Positions 14,308 through 24,411 of a stretch of DNA of 64,000 nt are shown here, in pieces; position 1 is the stretch's first letter; each line of letters starts with the position of its first letter. Below the pieces are notes generated by a model that worked only from the letters and a program-made list of their open reading frames with translations, made no database searches and was not told where the DNA came from. The position numbers and the translations under genes were made by a program. The stretch is taken from assembly GCA_944474755.1 (NCBI GenBank), contig OX104120.1, positions 19,376,492 through 19,440,491 of the forward strand, in the 5' to 3' direction. Source of the stretch: Limnoperna fortunei (lineage: Eukaryota; Mollusca; Bivalvia; Mytilida; Modiolidae).

Positions 14308-14866
14308 TAGCAACAATAATGTAGCTCCTTTTTTATGGACGGAGCTACAAAGGGGTCCCATTACTCGTAATGGAGCAGCGGGAAGTGATTCACACGCGTG
14401 TGTTTTATGCATATAATCAGCTATTTACTGTTTCCCTGAATAGCTACATACTTTTTATGTCTTTGAAGTTTAACTGATATTTATACACCTTATTCGTTAT
14501 CATAACATTTTATTCGCAATCATTAAATTTTTGACAAAATTTGAATTCCGGAAGTGCAATATTTCTGAATCGATTGGGTAGAAAATGTTCATTCCGGATT
14601 AATTTTTCCGGATTCATTGCATTAACTGGGATCATATATTTACGGATTTAATTCTACAACTCTACACTCCACAACTTCAATTTTGTCAACAATGCCATGC
14701 TTACGAAAGTGTGTTAAAATTATTTAATTAGACATTGTAGAAATGTCAGCCTAAAGGCGGAGAAAGGAAAATATGTATTAATCTCACGTGGTTTTGCTCC
14801 ACACTACGAGTAATGGGACCTCTTTGTCGCTCTGTCCATAAAAAAGGTACTACATTATTGTAGCTA
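14308..14866. mobile_element. Non-autonomous DNA transposon (MITE) with ~65-70 bp terminal inverted repeats
   Basis: Left terminus 14308-14376 and right terminus 14793-14866 are inverted copies: TAGCAACAATAATGTAGC at the left pairs with CTACATTATTGTAGCTA at the right, and the pairing continues through TTTTTTATGGACGGAGC and CCCATTACTCGTAATGG. The flanks AAATGTTAC (14299-14307) and AGTTGTTAC (14867-14875) look like a diverged 8-9 bp target-site duplication. The interior (~420 bp) has no ORF. It contains ATTCGTTATCATAACATT, similar to the palindromic units nearby. Superfamily is unknown; an 8-9 bp duplication would fit hAT or MULE types. Confidence 0.85.
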
Positions 14867-15560
14867 AGTTGTTACATGCACGTTTATACAGAGTTTCTAT
14901 AGGACTTATGTTTGTTAAGATGGTTGATGATAGCATTTTTGGTACATTATAACGTTGCAGTTGCATTTATCAGAATGTATTATTACAAATCAAAAATAGT
15001 GAAGACAAAATATGAACCTACTAAAATGAAGGGGTTATTTATTTTAATTTATTTATTAGTATTTAAATTCTAATGTTTCCTGGTTTTTTGTCTTTATTAA
15101 TTGGTATTTTAAGGCAAAAGTACAATATCTTGATATACTAATTCTTTACAAAAATATAAAATGGTTAAGAAATACTTTAATCTTAATTTCATAAAATGTC
15201 ATGCAAGCTAAATACATATGTATATTTGTAAAGAGATTTGTGAATTTCTAGATGTTGCTCTTTACTATTTTTTGTAAATTTTACGTGCTATAATAAACGT
15301 TTATAATACATAAAACTTTGAATTTGTTTTTAAAAACTATCAGCTGTAAGACCTATCGAAACAAGATCATTTTGCACCGAACATCATAAGGAAAATTGTA
15401 CGCAAATTGCGTTGAAATATCCGAATTGTTTTTATTATTTGCCAATACGAAAACAAATATGTGTATTTTATATCAAATATAACAAACATTTATTGTAAAT
15501 ACCTTTTATAAATAATTTTTAGTAGGTTTTTACAGTCCACTTCTGAATGTTGTTTTACTA

Positions 15561-15682
15561 GAGGGTACTCGGCGACCGATTGATCAAAGTAAGTCGCCAA
15601 TTATTGATACTGGAGTTCAACTCTTTCTTTAACTCTCTCTTCGGGCAGGGTGTATTCAACCTTACCTCAATTTTGAGTCAAC
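15561..15682 (+). mobile_element. SINE head fragment in right tandem unit
   Basis: Counterpart of 11631-11748, with CTCGGCGACCGATTGATCAA and CGGGCAGGGTGTATTCAACC, slightly closer to the intact SINE copies. Confidence 0.68.
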
Positions 15683-15789
15683 TGTTAAGGTTTTAAGAGG
15701 AAACTGGCTTCCTCAGCCAAACATCTAAATTTTTTACTTTTTACTTGACTATACTAGATGTTTTCTTTATATTCAACTTTAAGCTGCCT

Positions 15790-16095
15790 TGCGCATTCCC
15801 AGTTGGTTGATCGTTAGGAAGCTTTTTATAAAGTTTAGGTCCCTTTGTGTGGGGGAGGTCTGGTTATTATAAGTAAAGCATTTCCCATAGTGTGTAATGT
15901 TTTTGGGAAGTTCAGCTTTTTGCATGATAAAGACCCCTTTTGGAGATATCTTAATGAGTAGGCTCATTCTAGTCCTTAAAAACTTAATTCTCCTCCTGTA
16001 CCTATTCTACTCAGCCCTAAAAATTGTCCCTTGTGTTGCTCTTTTGATTTATTGTTTATGAACTTGTTCATTTCCTGAATATATTAATATCATTG
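15790..16095 (+). repeat. Dispersed repeat R, copy in right tandem unit
   Basis: Counterpart of 11880-12175 (GCATGATAAAGACCCC, AGTAGGCTCATTCTAGTCC, TTGATTTATTGTTTATGAAC). Confidence 0.65.
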
Positions 16096-17509
16096 CATAT
16101 TAAGAAATGTGTTTATTTTGATTGATCGAGATAACTTCCAGTATTAGGATTTTAATGAAAATTATTTTTGATTTGTGAAGTTGACTTAATTTATCTTGGA
16201 TAATTGACGTTGACCGAACTATTTTTAGTTGGTGGCATTCAATATCATTGGCATTATTTGTTTGATAATTTGACATTAATGATTTGTTAAATTGTAAACA
16301 TTTCTTGTTGTTTTTTCAGAGAGAAAAGTTACAGATTTAAGTTTAAGCAGTTAGGTGTTCATTTGTATTTTAATCAGAAGACGATTTATGGAATAACATT
16401 TTGCACTTGAAATCAACAAAACTTGCAAACGCAAGGTCAACCACGCTATCAAAATTCAAAAGAAAACGGTCTATAGTTTTCCTCGCTACATTATTTAATC
16501 AACCAAATGACTTAAAGATAAAATCAAAAAGTGGGGTTGAACACAAAACAACCTACATCCCTTTAAGTATTGGACAACAAGACGTAGATTTTTCATGTTT
16601 ACATACAAGAACAAAAGTATAAATATTACACTTAAATTTTTAAAGTTCTAATATTTATGTAAGTAGAAAGTGTTTCCATATGATGTTTCAACATTGACTT
16701 TTAAAATGTCACCTGTTTTTCTCTAACATGTAATTTAAAACACAACACTTTTCTAAGCATACAACACGGCTTTATGTTTTATGTATTACAACTGGTCATA
16801 TCCTGTATTTTCAGGATTTAGGAAGACTGTTGAATGAAATGTTTGCACTACATTCTGTCGTTCTATATGCTATTTACCACTTTGTATGTTTTAGATTCTT
16901 AACTTAAACATTCCCAAGGAATTCAGGTCAGTAGCTCAAAATATTCTAAATTATCTGAAGCAATGAAATGTAAGAAACTTTACGCAAATAAATCTTTCCA
17001 TAAATAAACAAAATTTACAGCTTTCTGTCGTGTCATTTTGTCAAGTCTGAATTATTACAATGTATATGTTCTTTGCATTTAAACTTTTGCCAGTGTATAT
17101 TTTGACATTGGCTTGAAGGGGAAATTGTTAAATAAAGAGTTGTTTGAAACGTGGCAGAGGTTTGAAGGTTTACATTAATAGTTTAAACATATAAACTATT
17201 GACTTTTTAAATATTTCTCTCCAGAACAAAATATATATAAGGCTTAATTTAAAGATTATATTTATTGAAAACCGCTCAATTTGCTTAACATTAAATACTC
17301 CGAAGACAAACTACTGAAATATTTCGGAAGCTTCTTTAGGACATACAGTTTTTTTAATTCGTGATCACAAATTCCAGGATTCCAGAAATTGCGAGTTCCA
17401 ACGCTAATCAAATTTAACAATACTTTTATTATTAAAGTTACACGAAATTATTAATAAAAAATATTTACTCGTTTATAAGCTTCTTTTGGATCTAAATATT
17501 TTTGTATAT

Positions 17510-17640
17510 TCGTGATCCCGAAATAGAAATTTGTTAGCACAAATTCCATAATTCGTTTTAACGGATTCCATAATTCGTTAAAACGGATTCCCGTATTCGT
17601 GATCACGTATTTTAAATTCGTCATAACAAATTTCGGAATA
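17510..17640. repeat. 22 bp array of palindromic units (right unit)
   Basis: Same array as at 13595, better preserved: unit starts at 17543, 17565, 17587 and 17609 give an exact 22 bp period, then 17630. Single dispersed units flank it at about 17353-17400 and 17830-17930. Confidence 0.75.
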
Positions 17641-18437
17641 CAAGATCATGGAGATTTTGTCTCTGTATACACAAGACATTTATTGTCACCGACTGTATTT
17701 AAATGACAAAATGGACATTCAAAATATGCTAAGGTTAGATTGAACTGTCTGGCTCCACTAATATCCTAGCTCTGCAAAAACCCGCGAAATAAAGTATTTA
17801 TAATGAAATACATTTGAGTGAAAAATAAATTGAAATCCGTTTTCAAGAATTCTGGATCCGTTATCATGTATGAAAATTTGATCACGGATTCATTAATTCG
17901 TTATAAAGAAGTAAAATTCGTGATCATGATTTAAACAAATATTGTAGGAGCTGCAAAAGAAGATTCCGTACATGTTGTGATTTTTATAGTTACTAATTAA
18001 AAACATTGTTATAAAACATTTGTATTGCATTTTTGTCTGTCTTACGTTTTGTTTTAATAATAGTTTGCATTTTAAATGATAAATGCTTCATCAGATGAAA
18101 ATTTGGATTAGTTTAGCTTTCAATATATCTAAACGTTGTTCTGCAGGTAATGTAGTTTTATAATACATTCAAAAAGTAATACTAAACCTCAATTCAGTAA
18201 TCATGAAAGATAAAGGTATCCTGATTTACCGACTATATACAAAACAGAAAACCAAGTACTCTTTTTTGGTAAAATAAAATATATACAATTACACCCTATG
18301 ACAATTAAACAGCGGGCAAGTAATAACTCTGACAGTACAGTTGTTACATGCACGTTTATTTGGAGTTTCTATAGGACCTAGGCTTGTTTGTTTGGTTAAA
18401 GATAGCATTTATAGCATTCCTGGTAGATTATATCGTT

Positions 18438-20879
18438 ATGTAATTATATCGTTTTTGCATCTTAGTCTTGATTATAATAAAGCCAAATAAGTAAACATAA
18501 ATTCTTTTAACATTATATTCAGTTAGATCTAAGAAATTTTTAAAAATTCAAGGCTACAAACAGATTTTCCTAATACATAAATGAAAATGAAAAACAGTCT
18601 GATTTTGTCAAACATCACATATTCCTTTTGTCCGAAACGAACAAGAGTAAAATCTTATTTGAAAAATTTACAAGACCTAGATATTAAAATTAATACCGAA
18701 ACATGTAAAAAATATTATATAATATTACATATTAAATATTGAGACATTTGCAAGTATGAAATCAATCTTTTTTGTATGTTTCCTTGTTTGTTTGTTTGTC
18801 TGAAACCCACTTTTAGCAGTTTTTCAGCTATATCGTGAATTATTCTGGTACCCTGACGATGATATCCTCATTAGCCTAAGCAGCCTTCGGATATAATGTC
18901 AGGTCAGGAGCATTGGATTTCAACGGTGACAGTTCGGGTATCAACTTGACTAACCATTTTGTATCATAGATAAGTAGACCGAACGTATTATGACGTAACT
19001 CTCTTTGTGACGTTCAATGTTTACATTTCTCAGCTGAGTTTGCATCAAGATTTAATAATTTTAACGTTAAGTTAAATGTAATTTATATTTAAATTTTTAT
19101 CATGAAAAGGTATTCCCAGCTTTAAAAAATGATTGACATGTGCATGTGATATTAAATGGCGTCATATTATCAACCAATTAAAATGCTTATATCGGAGGTC
19201 ACCTGATGTTATATTTGAAGTGAAGCTTGCGTCAATGAAAAATATTGCACCGGGAGACCAGGTAATATCGTGAATATGGGTACACTCCATCCTGTCCGCA
19301 GTGAGAGCAGAACTCGTATACCACGTGATCAAAAGTAGATAACTAGTTACCTTAACCTCTCAGCCACTGATATTTTGCTAAATATCGTTAGATGTAACAA
19401 ATACATTTATCACTTTTACTAGAACATCAGCAAGATATTCCGAAGTTTTATTCCATAATCCAGCATTCTAAAACATCGTTCAGGACAGTATATGTGTAGA
19501 TTTAGTTTTAAATGTTAAAAAGGGTGCTTTACAAAACCTATATACATGGCGTTTCTTAGTCATATATTGGGTGTTGCTAACCGTTAGATGCACAATAGTA
19601 CGTAAGATGCGTTTATATAAAAAATGGTAAGTAGTTTGCTTAATACAAAGGATGATGAAATCTTTGACAAAACGTCTACATGTGTTTTATTTTCAGCAGA
19701 AAAAAAAACACAAAAGATATGCAGTTGGACATAAAAGGAAGTTACAAACAATTATGACTTCTCTGCAAAAAAATCGGTGTCAAAATTTAATTTGTTAACA
19801 TCTGCATCTAACAAAAACTACGTTTTTCGATAAATATAGGGTGCTACGGAAGCAGGGCGTATTTTTTGGCATTTCAGGTGTTAAATCTCTGCATCTACTG
19901 ATATGAAGGTATAAAACTAACAATATTATCGGCGAAAGGGAATCCTATGTTTACCTTAATGTCTAGATGTATTTCAATTGTTTTTAATAATTTACCATTA
20001 GATTTAAGAAACTTAGCAAAGAAAACCGACCGAACAACAAGAGCCAAAAGTCAAGGGACAGTTACAAATCCGGATATGGACAAAACGCTACACAAAAACC
20101 AAATACACAAAAAACAGAAAGAGAGTAACCCGAACCAACCTTTAAATCCCAATTATATATTATAACTTGTTACAAACGGACATTCTACAAAATATTACTT
20201 TTGAAAAATTCCGGTATTCGTACAAATGGCGTACGTGACAATTACCACACAACATGCTAGTTAGTCCATGAAAGATCATGAAATATTTCTCTTTTTATGT
20301 TACTTTTCATTGGGATAAGACGTCTTTTAAAACGATGGTTTGTAATGAAAACAAATTTCTTTTAAAAATATATATTGTTTTCAAGTTTTGCAACCGTGTT
20401 TATGAAAATATTTTGTGGATTATTTTGAAGAATAATGATACTTCGCCTGTACAGCGTTTAGCAGAAACAGGTGTTATTCTAAATAATTTTTGATTGGATT
20501 ATAAATTATATCTATGTGACAGTATTGGATCTGTAAATAGCGATCAACGAATTTTTTTAAAGTGGTAAGTTTTTTAACAAGAATTAAGTAAAAGAAACTT
20601 ACAGAACAAAGTATTTCTGTTGATTTACTACGTTTGTTTTGCAAGTTCAAATATATCAGTGAACAACAATTCTAAAATACTGAAATATTTTTTTAATGGT
20701 CGAATGAGGTTTTCGTAAGGTAAGACTTGCTTTTTGGTATATAAGAACAACACAAGCACAAACTTTTCCACGAATACTATCTCGATGTGGCAGCGGCTCT
20801 CGTGACATATTACAAAAGCTGAGTCGGGAACGAGAATGATATTTAGTTGTAGAGAGCTAAACGCTCCCTCCCCATTAGA
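18438..20879. other. No gene seen
   Basis: AT-rich. A stretch at 19270-19340 with CGCAGTGAGAGCAG and CCACGTGATCAAAA resembles 25180-25220 (GAGCAGTGAGCAC, ATAACGTGATCAAAA), perhaps a diverged dispersed repeat. Confidence 0.45.
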
Positions 20880-21065
20880 CTATTTTTGTAGAAATATACC
20901 AATAGTAGACCCTTGAAACCTTTACAAAGGACAATGTAGTTTGTTTCTACCCAGCTCAGTAGACGCTTCTAGTGACAACTCAAATGTTCTTTCAATGTGT
21001 CCAGATCCCAATTCCAATGGATTAATTGTTTGTTACTTTTTCATGTCCTGAATATAGCTTACATA
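20880..21065 (+). repeat. Dispersed repeat R, 3' portion
   Basis: AATGGATTAATTGTTTGTTAC and TTCATGTCCTGAATATAGCTT match the 3' part of the copies at 6795 and 11880; the upstream half is weak. Confidence 0.5.
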
Positions 21066-21710
21066 CTGTTCCCTCCACGTTTAGCACCCTTTCAATATTA
21101 CAATTAAATAGAAATTGAATTTTGGTTTCTTTAGGTTTTTAAATACCATGCAACATATTGGAGAATATGGATTATATTTATTTAGTAATCCTTTTCGAAA
21201 CACCTTTTTTGACTGGCAAAACGTTCCTTTGAACTCTTATTCATTTTAACATTTTAAGTAGATTTTAGATTATTTTTGTAGATTGTTGATCAACATGACA
21301 AAAGTATAGAAGATGAATATATGCCAGCACTAGTTGGACTCATAACCTCTTATTTTTCTTAAGACATGTATTTGAAATTTTGATTTCAAAGTCGAATATG
21401 CGATACAACGTGAAACAAATTTTTCATTAGATCTGAATTCTTCTTTATTTCATCATTTTTAGACATGAGTTATTTGTATACAATTGATGTTTTAGGTTGA
21501 TAACTCTCTAAACGCAGTCTTAAATGCTACACGTAGTTTAATGTAAATATCCGACAAGTCTAATTCGACTTGTCTGTTTGGTCTTCTTTTATAACGTTCT
21601 TTTTTCGACCGCTTTAGTAATTGATTTGAATATGTCAATTGCAATATAAATAATAATGCATACTATTTTGTTATCTCTTTATACTTAATTAGATTTTGTT
21701 CTTTTTATTA

Positions 21711-21949
21711 CAGGTAACCTAGTGGTTAGGGTATATAGGTTACTATTTATCAAGTGCCTGTCAACAATGAGTTTGCGGTTTCTAGTCATGCTGCGCCCAT
21801 CTACTCGACTCCTATCTTAATTAACGAGAATAGCCAGTTTCCCCACCGCACGTCGCGGTTTTTCTCTTGGTTCTGCGGCTTCCTACTAAAACAAAAATTT
21901 GAACCGTTACTGAAAGTGGCATTAAACTCTATCCAAAAAACAAACTATT
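21711..21949 (+). mobile_element. tRNA-derived SINE, full length but diverged
   Basis: Recognisable head (AACCTAGTGGTTAGGGT), middle (ATCTACTCGACTCCTATC) and end (CTGAAAGTGGCATTAAAC). Older than the copies at 23 and 45 kb judging by scattered substitutions. The 65-codon ORF across it is incidental. Confidence 0.8.
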
Positions 21950-23428
21950 GATTACACCTACTATTATGTGTGTGTTAAATATAAAGTCATGTGAACAATG
22001 ACGGACTAGCATACGAAGGTGGGAGAATATCTTGTATTACAGACACTCCTACTCTATAATAGCGACCTTAAACCTTCAGAGGTTAAAACTGTTTATAATA
22101 AGTACATGTTGTCATCAATCGAACTTATAGTTTACTTTTTGTAAGTTTTTCATCCGGCAAAAGTCTTCTATCCAGAAAATCCGTATGGAATACATAGAAC
22201 AAACTTCAAATAATTGCTATTTTGGTGATTTTAACGTGGGGATAAAACATCATTAATATAATGACGGAACGTGAAATTAAAGGTGTGTGCCATTGTATGT
22301 TTTTCTTGTTTGGCAGGCCTTCTAGGAACGCAGTCTCAAAAGAGTAAAACAAGGTTGACACGGAGAGAAGCGCCGAAAGTATTTACTGGAATACCAACAG
22401 TCTGCTTTGAAAAATGTCCTCCCAAAATGGCAATTACGTTGTCAATCAGAAAAATAAAACATTTGACACATTTTGTCTTAATTATATTTATTACTAGATT
22501 TACAGTCAGTGATGACAAAGTGAGGTCTGCTATGGCTTATTACCAAGTATTTATATCGTTTTATTCCGTTTTTCGTGAAAAAAAAACAGTGGTTAGATCT
22601 TGAGATCTTTCAGCCTGGTTTAAGCTGCATACGAGGAATGAACGGATAAGTGCATAAAAAATCGAAGCTTTTAAAGTTTTATATTTTCGGAGAGATCAAG
22701 ACATCAGAAGTTGTATTAGGTCTTTTGAAGTTTGTAGTAGCCACATTGTATTGGTAGATGTTTGTTGGTACACCCAGACGATCATGCTATAATATGCTGT
22801 TTGTATTGATTTTTAATCTTACATAAACTACAAGTTGTGAAATGTAAACACTATACGGCGGCAGTTATATTGAGAAAAAGGTTATCAAAATGGAAAGTTG
22901 ACAATTATAAAGTTGAAGTCATCACGTTTGTCGTATAGTTTAGTTTGTAGTTTTATTGTATTATCATGGTAGTTTAATAATAAACCATATAAAACTAGGT
23001 CTTCGCAATTTAGAATAACATCATTAGAAGAAACCCTTTAGAAAACGCAATATGGTTAAATAGAAATGCGAATAGTTTACGGGAGAAACACATTTTGTTC
23101 ATACATTTCTCATTTTGATCTCTTGGTAATATGGACAATTAATATGATGGGATATTGTAGCACCGCAGAATATTGCTCACAATCAATTGTGCTACTAAAA
23201 AGAAAAATTATATAATTATATTAAAAGTACATTTTAAAATCAATATAAAATGGTATTATTAATAAGTGGTTAAATTAGCTAAAACCAATAAGTAAACGAC
23301 ATATTCTTTATCCGGATAGTCCTACATCTAGTACCAAGCACATTATATTCTTTTAATGAATCTGTTAGCCATATGTCATTTTATATGTATTGTTTTCATT
23401 TTACATATTTTATATTTACTATACACGT
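21950..23428. other. No gene supported; one exon-like stretch
   Basis: A strong acceptor-like TTTTTCTTGTTTGGCAG ends at 22317. It is followed by an open frame to 22603 (GLLGTQSQKSKTRLTRREAP onward), but there is no ATG in frame upstream and no recognisable domain. Otherwise AT-rich. Confidence 0.3.
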
Positions 23429-23441
23429 TCAACTGAAAATG

Positions 23442-23737
23442 GGGGCCTCGGTGGCCGAGTAGTCAAGGTAGTTCGTCTACTATTGATCACGTGGTCTGTC
23501 AACACTGAGATTGCGGGTTCGAATCTCACTGCAGGCAGGGTGTAATCGACTCCAATCTTAATTGACAAGGATTTCCAGTTTTCCTACCGCATTTCTCCTG
23601 TCGTAAATTATTGCTCTAAACCAACCTATAAGTCAATTTTTAAATGTAGGTACTCCGGCTTCCTCCCGCAATAAAAACTGGACGCCATGATATAGCTGAA
23701 AGTGGCGTTAAACACCATCAAACAAACAAACAAACAA
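23442..23737 (+). mobile_element. tRNA-derived SINE, full length, with an internal 61 bp foreign patch
   Basis: A class II tRNA-like head carries pol III promoter boxes (A box TGGCCGAGTAG at 23452-23462, B box GGTTCGAATC at 23516-23525). A body with ACTCCGGCTTCCTCC and ACTGGACGCCATGATATAGC follows, then a (CAAA)n tail. A perfect 13 bp target-site duplication, TCAACTGAAAATG, flanks it (23429-23441 and 23738-23750), showing LINE-type retroposition. Between CCTACCGC and TACTCCGG the usual GGTCGGGGGTTCTCTCCTG is replaced by a 61 bp sequence found again at 24351. Confidence 0.93.
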
Positions 23738-24074
23738 ATCAACTGAAAATGTGGTTTTGTCTATATCTTATGTCAGGACAACAAATTAGTTAAATAAAAC
23801 AATTCACTTGAAAACCCTTCATATATATGCATGATCAAAACATCAACTTACCACCTTAGCCCCGAGGAGATAAACACACCAGTCAAACACTCAGAAAAAT
23901 ATAAACATATTTTTAACTGCTTAACTAGCACAAAAGGTTGTACAACTCATTAATCAGGTAGATTTTGGAGTGGCAAATAAAGGTGTAATAAGTTGTGTCA
24001 GATTTGATTATTTCAAGACAGAAAAAAGTATTGTTCAGCCCAACTTATAAAAGTTAGCAACAAGAATACAAAGG

Positions 24075-24215
24075 GCTGTTATGGGAGGGTATCCAGTGCT
24101 CAACCTACTCGAGTTTGGAGAGTGTCACGCTCCTTGCACGATAAAAACCCCATTTGTAGATTTCGAAAAGTGTAGGACCAATGTCAAGTTTAATCCATGG
24201 ATAATAAGTTCTTCT
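24075..24215 (+). repeat. Dispersed repeat R, central portion
   Basis: GAGTTTGGAGAGTGTCACGC, CTTGCACGATAAAAACCCC and TTTGTAGATTTCGAAAAG match the central module of repeat R; the 3' end is missing. Confidence 0.55.
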
Positions 24216-24350
24216 GTCAGAGGAGAACCTCCTTCAAATAAAAGGAAATCCTGATAAGAAATACAAGCTGTAAAGAATGTGGTAAATTGGGATATCTATA
24301 TGTCATATACAGATACTGCAAACATGTCAAATTCATAATAGGAAAAAATC

Positions 24351-24411
24351 ATTTCTCCTGTCGTAAATTATTGCTCTAAACCAACCTATAAGTCAATTTT
24401 TAATTGTAGGT
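24351..24411. repeat. 61 bp sequence duplicated inside a SINE 0.7 kb away
   Basis: Matches 23591-23651 at all but one of 61 positions (TAATTGTAGG here, TAAATGTAGG there). The flanks here are not SINE sequence, so this copy looks like the donor. Confidence 0.92.

Larger units (their letters stand above)
10861..14950. repeat. Tandem duplication, left unit (~4.1 kb, contains a transposon)
   Basis: Aligns by eye end to end with 14951-18437. Landmarks in both units, in order: a ~350 bp AT-rich start ending in CGTGCTATAATAAACG, the head of a decayed SINE, a fragment of dispersed repeat R, the segment around TTGCACTTGAAATCAA (12477 and 16403), a GGAATT-rich stretch, a 22 bp palindromic array, and an end near GAGTTTCTATAGGAC. 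Divergence is perhaps 10-20%, with several indels. This unit is longer mainly because of the 559 bp element at 14308. ORFs here are not preserved in the other unit, so nothing suggests coding. Confidence 0.9.
14951..18437. repeat. Tandem duplication, right unit (~3.5 kb)
   Basis: Directly abuts the left unit in the same orientation. It lacks the 559 bp element and about 150 bases corresponding to 11330-11450, but keeps all other landmarks. At 18335-18348 it has the uninterrupted sequence TTGTTACATGCACG, which is the empty site for the transposon in the left unit. Confidence 0.9.

Noticed and set aside
23442..23540. tRNA gene (good A and B boxes), also at 44853-44950
   Set aside because: The sequence continues into a SINE body and (CAAA)n-type tail with target-site duplications, so it is a SINE head and not a functional tRNA gene.
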